A stretch of DNA of 64,000 nucleotides from Chloroflexi bacterium CFX4 (GTDB lineage Bacteria; Chloroflexota; Anaerolineae; Aggregatilineales; UBA2796): NCBI GenBank assembly GCA_021404685.1, contig QWHC01000001.1, forward strand, positions 310,001-374,000, read 5' to 3'. Position 1 is the stretch's first letter, and every line of letters starts with the position of its first letter. A program made the translations under genes and the position numbers. The notes beneath the pieces are model-generated. The model was not told where the DNA came from and ran no database searches. It saw nothing but the letters and a program-made list of their open reading frames with translations. Shown here piece after piece: positions 58,394 through 64,000 of this stretch.

Positions 58394-59197
58394 TTAAGCG
58401 CGCCGTGCTGTGATATGCAGTTCCCAACCGCCACATTCGGCGCAGATTTCGGTAAAGCCTGCTGCATTAAGCAGTGCCTCCAGTTCGGCGCGGCGCAAGG
58501 CACGTTGCAGCACGCCGAAGCGTTTCGCCGTGTACGAATCGCCCTTGCCGCTGACCACAAAGGTGCTGTGCAGCACGGTGAGCGGATCGGTGTTCTGCCA
58601 GTCGTAAACGTCAAAGAGGATGGCGCGCCCATCAGGCTGATCATCGTGCATGTGGCGCGGCACAAAGCGCGGACGGTCTTCCAGAAGCAGATCAAAGTCA
58701 GGGATGCTCATCACCAATGTGCCTTCAGGGCGCAGCAGGCTGTGCAAGTTGCCAAGCACTGCGTGGAGCGCTTCATCGGTGATGAAATTGGTCAGTGTGT
58801 CGCCTTTGAGCAGTGCAGCGTCAAAGGTGCCTGTGATTGAATCGGTCAGGGTTGGTAGATCGGCGCGCACAAAGGTGATGTCGTCTTGCACATTGAAGGC
58901 AGCGGCATTTTCACGGGCGCACAGCAGCATCGGCTGGGTGGGGCAGATCGCCGTCACCTCCAGCTGTTGCAGCGCGAGTGCAGCGGCGTGCATACCAGCC
59001 TTACCAGAGGCATCCAGAACGTTTTTCACGCCGCGATTCCGCAGCAGGCGGCGCAAGGCAGCGCTTTCACGCTGGACGGTAGCGCGCCAATCGCGGAACA
59101 ACAGGTGATGATGTTCAGCAAAAGCATCATAGTAGGCGTTCAAGTCGTCGGCAATCACAGATGGTGCTTCTGATAACAGGCTGTTCAGGTGAAACAT
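58394..59197 (-). CDS. SAM-dependent methyltransferase-like protein behind a T-box leader
   Basis: A 267-residue protein with a class I methyltransferase layout. 'NVLDASGKAGMHAAALALQQLEVTAICPTQPML' occupies the SAM site, with a modified glycine motif. 'FDAALLKGDTLTNFITDEALHAVLGNLHSLLRPEGTLVMSIPDFDLLL' covers the later motifs. The N-terminal 'YYDAFAEHHHLLFRDW' resembles glycine/sarcosine N-methyltransferase-type starts. The ATG at 59197 follows GAGGAG. It is the first gene after the T-box terminator and is followed by valS. Its expression should therefore track charging of the same tRNA. Its substrate is unknown; a valine-, tRNA- or translation-related one would fit but is speculation. Confidence 0.8.
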   Translation of the reverse strand: MFHLNSLLSEAPSVIADDLNAYYDAFAEHHHLLFRDWRATVQRESAALRRLLRNRGVKNVLDASGKAGMHAAALALQQLEVTAICPTQPMLLCARENAAAFNVQDDITFVRADLPTLTDSITGTFDAALLKGDTLTNFITDEALHAVLGNLHSLLRPEGTLVMSIPDFDLLLEDRPRFVPRHMHDDQPDGRAILFDVYDWQNTDPLTVLHSTFVVSGKGDSYTAKRFGVLQRALRRAELEALLNAAGFTEICAECGGWELHITARRA

Positions 59198-59247
59198 AGA
59201 CTCCTCATTCCAACTTTGCCATACGCACTTTTGCAGCGGCATGGCAC

Positions 59248-59284
59248 AAAAAATGCCTTTCGCCATACACAAGGACGAAAGGCA
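59248..59284 (-). terminator. T-box-controlled intrinsic terminator
   Basis: On the minus strand a 9-base stem (59276-59284 with 59254-59262) and a 13-base loop are followed by six T (59248-59253). It lies 50 bases before the methyltransferase start. It is the terminator arm of the T-box switch. Confidence 0.85.
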
Positions 59285-59503
59285 CATCGGCTTTCGCGGT
59301 ACCACCTTGCTTCCGCTAGGCAAGCCCAGCGGCGCTTTGTGCTGCGATAACGGGCAGACCCGAATGCGCTTAATAGCCTGAGGGCGTTTGGCGCACCAAC
59401 TCGGCAGGGACATTAGGCAGGGCGTCGGGCAATCTTACAGCCAATGGATTGCCTCTCTGGAACGACGTACATCTGCTTTTCGCTGCGTCGGCGTTGTTTC
59501 TGA
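59248..59503 (-). promoter_or_regulatory. T-box riboswitch (tRNA-sensing leader), probably for tRNA-Val
   Basis: The minus-strand RNA contains the near-invariant T-box sequence AGGTGGTACCGCG (59295-59307). It is followed by a terminator stem CGAAAGGCA / TGCCTTTCG with six T (59248-59284). Upstream, the distal stem-I hairpin GGCAATC / GATTGCC encloses a loop with GGCTGTAAG, which resembles the conserved T-loop module. An AGAGA bulge precedes it. In the 3' strand of stem I a GUC triplet (59409-59411) could be the valine specifier. Uncharged tRNA would bind and prevent termination, switching on the methyltransferase-valS operon. The specifier assignment is the least certain part. Confidence 0.85.
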
Positions 59504-59509
59504 TCGGTC

Positions 59510-59538
59510 ATTGTAACAGCAAGTTTGGCAGGCGTCAA
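59510..59538 (-). promoter_or_regulatory. Promoter of the T-box operon
   Basis: On the minus strand TTGACG (59533-59538), a 17-base spacer and TACAAT (59510-59515) put the transcription start near 59503, just before the T-box stem I. The remaining gap 59539-59649 shows nothing recognisable. Confidence 0.75.
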
Positions 59539-59649
59539 TAAGGTGCTGCTGAGAGTATGGTGAAGATTAAAGCGAGACGAAATGGCGCGTTTGAAAAGCG
59601 CTGGCGGCAGGCTTGACGCCTTCCACACGCGCAGAACTGAAAGTATGCC

Positions 59650-62600
59650 CTACTCACGCACGCGCACGCGGATTTGATAGGCTGCCTGCCCACTGACGTT
59701 TGCACCGCCGCGCCGCGAGACCACCACCTGATATTCGCCGACGGCGTTTTCGGGCAGTTCTAGCGTGAGCGTGCCATCATCGTTGGTTGCTGCCTCTGCC
59801 AGCAGGTTGCCGCCCGGCGTATAGAGCGCTGCCGTAAGCACCAGGCTGCCGTTTGTGCGCGCCACCTCAATCTGCCAGTTGGCGGTGTAGGGTGGCGTGA
59901 ACAGCCACGTATCGCTGAAATCGGCATCATTCAGCACACCCTGAGCAGGCGGCGCTAGCCATAGCACGCCGCCGCCTTCCGCCGAGCGCCGAAAGCGCGT
60001 GCTAAGCTGATAGCGCCCCTGCCCGCCGTTCGGATTTTGTACCAACACCGCATAGCGCTGATCGTCTAAGGCGAACTCGGCAAGGTTTTCGCCCGCCTGC
60101 AAGGTTGACTCTGCCACAAGCGCACCGTTGGGCTTCACAATTAGCAAGCGTGCGCCTTCCACCTCCGCCGTTAGTGCCACCACAAGGTTGCCACCGCCGT
60201 AGGTTGGCACGTGCAGTGCCCATTCGTGGAGCGTTTGTTCGCTGTACAGCACACCTTCAGCAGGTGCGGCAAAGCCCAGCACGCCCTGATAGCTGGCGTT
60301 TGGCTGCACACGAGTTAGCGTGAGGCGGAAGGCAAGCGGCGCCGCGTCCTGAGCGCGCACAATCAGCGCATAGAAGCCATCCTTCGGCAACACCACAGCC
60401 GCAAGGCGCGCACCATTGGACAGGCTGGTGGCAGAGGCAAGCGTTTCGCCATCCGTGCCGAGCAAGCTGAGCGTCGCGCCGATCAGTGTTTCATGCTGCG
60501 GCAGCAAGTCAACCACCACCCGATCCGCCGCGCGCCCATAAAAGACCCACGCTTGCGCGCCGCCCTCTGCTAATGTGTGTGCTACCGTCTCGCCATAGGT
60601 AATGCCCTGCGCGCTGGCGATGCTGCTTTGGTCAGCCGTCTGGACGCGCTTTAGGCGCAGATAATACAGCCCTTCGCCGCCGTTCAGGCGCACCTCAAGC
60701 TGATACTGCCCATCGGTTGGCAGCGTAAACTGACCATTGGCAGCAAGCTGCGCGTTTAGCGGCGCAAATTCACCAAGCGGCGCCCCATCTGTGTTCAGCA
60801 GGCGCACTGTGGCTCGCAAGGCATCCGTTTCGCGCTCAAAGTTGACCTCATAACGCTCATTGGCGCGCCCGCTGAACGTCCACATCTCGGCTGTTCGTTC
60901 AGCGCTCAAGCGCCCGGTCACGCCGCGATCATCGGTGTTGATCGCATTCTGCGTCGGAATGTCTGGCTCCGCAGCGCGCACCATTCGCACGCGGTAAGCG
61001 CCGCTGCTCTGCCCGGCAGCACCCAGCCAGCGCGTCACCACCAGCAGATAGCTGCCGTCCTCAGGCAGGCGCAGCGGCGTAATGGCGGCATTGCTCAGCT
61101 CTGCGGTGGCGGCAGCGCCCGCAATGTAGCCCGATGGCGCGTAGAGCGCCAGATCAAGGCGCACGTTGCCGTTCAAGCGCGATGCCTCAATCTGAATCGG
61201 ATCGCCAGCGCTGCCTGTGAACGTCCAGTAATCAATGAAGTCGCTCGGTGTGATGCCGTTCTGCTGCGTGATGCCAAAGACGAGCTGACGCGAAGGCGCG
61301 GCGGCAAGGTTGGTTGGCAGCGCATCTTGCCGCCGCTGAATGACCAGTGTATACGGCACGGTCTTTTCAGCGCGCATCACCACAATGTAGCGCCCATCCG
61401 CAGGCAAGACCAAACCCTGCACAGAAGATTCAAGCGCCTCCAGTGCTTGCGGTGCTGCCGTTGCCAAAACGCGCCCGCTCACATCCTGCACCTCAAGGCG
61501 TGGCGCGGGAATTGGCGCACCGCCGCTGGGTGTGTTGGCGACCACACTGATATTCACCACATCGCCCGCCGCGCCGATGAACGCCCACAGCGCCTCACGC
61601 TGGCTCGGAATCACGCCGCGCACCGCCTGATTATAGGCAACCCGCAAGGCTGCCAACGCCTGCACCGATGGCGTGCTGGACGGGCTGCCCAACTCCAGCA
61701 GCACGCGATAGCTGCCGCTAGTGGTGGCGTTCGCACGTTCGGTCTGCAAGGTGTAAGTGCCAGCCGCAGGCAGTGGATAATCCACAATCAGGCTAGAGAC
61801 GCCTTCAATGGTTCGGTTCAGCGCACCCTCAGCCAAGATTTGCCCTTCGGCGTTCAGCAGCAGCAGGCGCGGCTGCAAATTGCCGCTGGTCACCAACATA
61901 CGCGCCGAGACGGTCTGTCCGTCTTCTGCCTCAAACGTCCATATGCCGCTGTTCCGCACCGCATCCAGCACGCCATTGGCAGCAATGCCGACGGTCAGGC
62001 GCGCAGGCGGTTCGGTGCTGGCGGCGGCGCGCTGCACGGTCAGGCGGTAAGCACTGGCGGAATCAGGGCTGTTGGGCAGCACCAAGATGGTATAAACGCC
62101 GTTGTGCGGCAGGCGTAAGCGCTCTAAGTTCGTGCTGACGCCCCGTGCGGCAAGCGGCGTCTCGCCCAAGCGCTGACCATCCGGCGTCAGCACGATGAGC
62201 GTCGGCAGCGTCTCACCGCTAAGGCGCAGCACATTGAAGCTGAGCGTTTGCCCTGCGGTGCCGTTCAAAAGCCAGTAGTGGGCTGCTTCAGCAGGCGCAA
62301 AGGTGCTGATCACGCTGCTTTCGGCGCTCAGAACGCCGCCGCGCACTGTGGGAACGGTCTGCGTGCTGATCGCCTCCAAGTCCAGCGTGAGCGCGAATGG
62401 GCTATAGCGCGAACGGCTGTTGATCGGGCGGCGGACGCTGAGCTGATAGAAGCCGTCGGCGGGCAGCGCGAAGGCTGTGATCGCCGTTCTGCCGACGCTT
62501 AACGCACCAGAGGCGAGCAGCCTGCCCGATGGATCGCGCAGTTCGAGGATCGGCGGCGCCTCGTCATTTTGGTGCAGCATTTGGGCGCTGATCTGATCGC

Positions 62601-64000
62601 CGCGCACGCCGCGGAAAGTGTAATTTCGTTCCGGCGTGGTCGGGTCTACCACACTGACCATCCGCGCACCGTAGCTGATGGGCTGTGTATCGGGTGCGTT
62701 GGCGCTGCCATTAGCTTGGTAGAGCAGGTTGACGAATAACTCATAGTTGCCGGCGCTGCCAACGGTACGCGTGCCAATGCGCCGCACCACAAGGATATAG
62801 CGTCCATCTTCTGGCAGTTGCACACCACTGATGACGGCGTTGATACCATCGGAGTCGTCGTTGCGGGCAAGGATAGTGCCGTCCTCACGCTCAAGGCTCA
62901 GCGCAATATCGAGATCGCCGCTGGTGGCGCGTGTGGTAATGCCGATCACGTCGCCAGCGCGTCCCTCAAAGGCAAGCCGATCAATGGGCGTGGCGTCGTT
63001 CAGGCGTCCGAGTGCCTGCTGCCCGTAGCGAATGTTGTCCCGAATCGGGCGCGCTTCGCTGACACCCTCAAGCTGCACGGTATAGCGACCAACCGTCTGC
63101 CCGAACGGCTCGCGGAAGCGCGTTACCACCAGGCGATATTCATCGGTCTGCGGCAGGCGGAAATCGCTGAGCAGCACACTATCGCCATCATCAGAGTCTG
63201 CCTCTGCCAAAAGGCGACCGTCAGCGGCGCGCACTTGCAGCCGCAGCGAGAGGCTGGCGCCCGACTCACGGACGGCACGCGCCGTAATCTGATCGCCCTG
63301 CTGTCCATTAAATAGGTAGGTTTCTTGTGGGCGATCATCGGCAAGCACGCCGTTTGCCGCACTGCCATAGCGCAACTGCTCAATTTCGGCAACGGGACGC
63401 GGCGTGAAATCCAGCAGAATGCGGTAGCTGCCACTGCTTGGCGCGCCGCTATCCGTTGGCATTCCGCGCACGGTCAGGGCATAGGCACCATCCGACGGGA
63501 TGACGAAATCATTCAAGCCATCGCCACCAATACGTGCCGTTGGCAGCGGCAGCGGCTCTGAGAGGGCGGCTGCCAGCACCTCATCAGTGGCGCTGCGAAG
63601 TTCAAGGCGCGGCATCAGGAAGCTATCCAACGCCTGCACCGTGACGCGCACGCGATCACCAACGCGGGCGGCAAACACCCACGTATCTTCAGGATCATCA
63701 GGGTAGAGGGTGCTGACTGCCTCTTGCCCATAGCGCAGCACGCCGCCAAGCGCCCGTGCGCTGCTCTCGGTAAGGCTCAGGCTGAGGGCATAGATGCCCG
63801 CGCCCTGAAAATCCGACGCTGGGTTGGCAACCACAATGCTGTAGCTGCCGCTGAAGGGTAGCAACACATCGGCACGCCCACCACCTCCATCCAGATCGGC
63901 GACGGTTGCCAACGGGACGCCATTCGCCGCCCGCAGTTGGAAGCTACCATTGAAGGGCGTGCCGCGCACATAGCGCAGCGCCACCGAGACGACATCGCCG
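59650..64000 (-). CDS. Giant surface protein made of tandem PPC-like domains, 5'-truncated by the window edge
   Basis: About 1450 residues are visible, and the frame runs off the right end ('GDVVSVALRYVRG' at the edge), so the N terminus is missing. The visible part is one array of roughly thirteen bacterial pre-peptidase C-terminal (PPC)-like beta-sandwich domains of about 110 residues. Each starts like 'L-x-Y-G-x-x-x-x-G-x-L' and runs through 'Y/W-x-F-x-G-x-x-G-D' and 'L-P-x-D-G-x-Y-x-L-x-V'. Examples are 'LADDRPQETYLFNGQQGDQI', 'LNDATPIDRLAFEGRAGDVI' and 'VDPTTPERNYTFRGVRGDQI'. No protease domain, membrane anchor or sorting signal is seen at the C-terminal end. It may be an adhesin or S-layer-like stalk, or carry an enzyme domain upstream. 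Confidence 0.88.
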   Translation of the reverse strand, partial: GDVVSVALRYVRGTPFNGSFQLRAANGVPLATVADLDGGGGRADVLLPFSGSYSIVVANPASDFQGAGIYALSLSLTESSARALGGVLRYGQEAVSTLYPDDPEDTWVFAARVGDRVRVTVQALDSFLMPRLELRSATDEVLAAALSEPLPLPTARIGGDGLNDFVIPSDGAYALTVRGMPTDSGAPSSGSYRILLDFTPRPVAEIEQLRYGSAANGVLADDRPQETYLFNGQQGDQITARAVRESGASLSLRLQVRAADGRLLAEADSDDGDSVLLSDFRLPQTDEYRLVVTRFREPFGQTVGRYTVQLEGVSEARPIRDNIRYGQQALGRLNDATPIDRLAFEGRAGDVIGITTRATSGDLDIALSLEREDGTILARNDDSDGINAVISGVQLPEDGRYILVVRRIGTRTVGSAGNYELFVNLLYQANGSANAPDTQPISYGARMVSVVDPTTPERNYTFRGVRGDQISAQMLHQNDEAPPILELRDPSGRLLASGALSVGRTAITAFALPADGFYQLSVRRPINSRSRYSPFALTLDLEAISTQTVPTVRGGVLSAESSVISTFAPAEAAHYWLLNGTAGQTLSFNVLRLSGETLPTLIVLTPDGQRLGETPLAARGVSTNLERLRLPHNGVYTILVLPNSPDSASAYRLTVQRAAASTEPPARLTVGIAANGVLDAVRNSGIWTFEAEDGQTVSARMLVTSGNLQPRLLLLNAEGQILAEGALNRTIEGVSSLIVDYPLPAAGTYTLQTERANATTSGSYRVLLELGSPSSTPSVQALAALRVAYNQAVRGVIPSQREALWAFIGAAGDVVNISVVANTPSGGAPIPAPRLEVQDVSGRVLATAAPQALEALESSVQGLVLPADGRYIVVMRAEKTVPYTLVIQRRQDALPTNLAAAPSRQLVFGITQQNGITPSDFIDYWTFTGSAGDPIQIEASRLNGNVRLDLALYAPSGYIAGAAATAELSNAAITPLRLPEDGSYLLVVTRWLGAAGQSSGAYRVRMVRAAEPDIPTQNAINTDDRGVTGRLSAERTAEMWTFSGRANERYEVNFERETDALRATVRLLNTDGAPLGEFAPLNAQLAANGQFTLPTDGQYQLEVRLNGGEGLYYLRLKRVQTADQSSIASAQGITYGETVAHTLAEGGAQAWVFYGRAADRVVVDLLPQHETLIGATLSLLGTDGETLASATSLSNGARLAAVVLPKDGFYALIVRAQDAAPLAFRLTLTRVQPNASYQGVLGFAAPAEGVLYSEQTLHEWALHVPTYGGGNLVVALTAEVEGARLLIVKPNGALVAESTLQAGENLAEFALDDQRYAVLVQNPNGGQGRYQLSTRFRRSAEGGGVLWLAPPAQGVLNDADFSDTWLFTPPYTANWQIEVARTNGSLVLTAALYTPGGNLLAEAATNDDGTLTLELPENAVGEYQVVVSRRGGANVSGQAAYQIRVRVRE

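Noticed and set aside
61327..62118. 263-codon open frame antisense to the PPC-repeat protein
   Set aside because: It is a composition artefact within a repeat-rich coding gene.
1..64000. tRNA, rRNA, transposase, integrase or phage genes
   Set aside because: I looked for CCA-ended cloverleaf-like segments, T-loop GTTCGA-type sequences and DDE/recombinase motifs in the gaps and found none that hold up.

Overview
The window looks like chromosomal DNA from a GC-rich, Shine-Dalgarno-using bacterium, most likely a member of Chloroflexota (Anaerolineae-like). This is inference. The pointers are several exported proteins with long Thr/Pro linkers, CSLREA and CARDB surface proteins, a sortase, a CpXC zinc-ribbon protein, flavin-dependent ThyX, a translin-family protein, and many lone sigma-70-like promoters. 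I see no rRNA, tRNA, CRISPR array, transposase or phage gene. It reads as a core chromosome with a few accessory insertions.

Layout. 1-8.3 kb: end of ruvX, an acyl-CoA dehydrogenase, then a leftward operon (unknown protein, one-helix membrane protein, TIR-domain protein, nagA), then rightward Roadblock protein and recD2. 8.4-14.3 kb: ammonium transporter, then a rightward run of TPR membrane protein, translin-family protein, GNAT, Lon-N domain protein and trpF. 14.3-21.3 kb (leftward): GntR/FCD regulator, LysM-M23 cell-wall peptidase, a LivJ-like binding protein fused to SH3b and CARDB domains, and two unknown proteins. 21.5-33.5 kb (mostly rightward): winged-helix protein, GAF-PAS histidine kinase, CpXC protein, lipid/polysaccharide flippase, FemAB/GNAT-like protein, an animal-type DERA (leftward), SGNH-like exported protein, STAS protein, MoxR AAA ATPase, OmpR-type regulator. 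33.5-43.7 kb: GT4 glycosyltransferase; a five-gene operon ruvC-[STAS/GHKL ATPase]-[DUF4325]-[PIN]-ruvA; PqqD-like protein; membrane protein; thyX; then the leftward operon nadK-(B-box-like)-recN-aroB. 43.9-47.9 kb: an AT-rich island of beta-helix surface proteins with broken frames. 48-64 kb: glutamine synthetase with a textbook terminator; leftward methyltransferase-sortase and YIP1-ABC ATPase-CARDB groups; valS and an upstream methyltransferase behind a T-box leader; and the 5'-truncated end of a giant PPC-repeat surface protein.

Themes. DNA repair and recombination recur (ruvX, recD2, ruvC, ruvA, recN), as do envelope and surface building (M23, flippase, glycosyltransferase, sortase, CARDB/PPC/CSLREA proteins) and partner-switch-like signalling (STAS proteins, a GHKL ATPase, orphan kinase and regulator). 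The best candidate for an undescribed system is the three-gene STAS/GHKL-ATPase + DUF4325 + PIN-nuclease cassette, which sits with overlapping reading frames between ruvC and ruvA. The TIR operon, the translin operon and the lone MoxR ATPase are the next most interesting.
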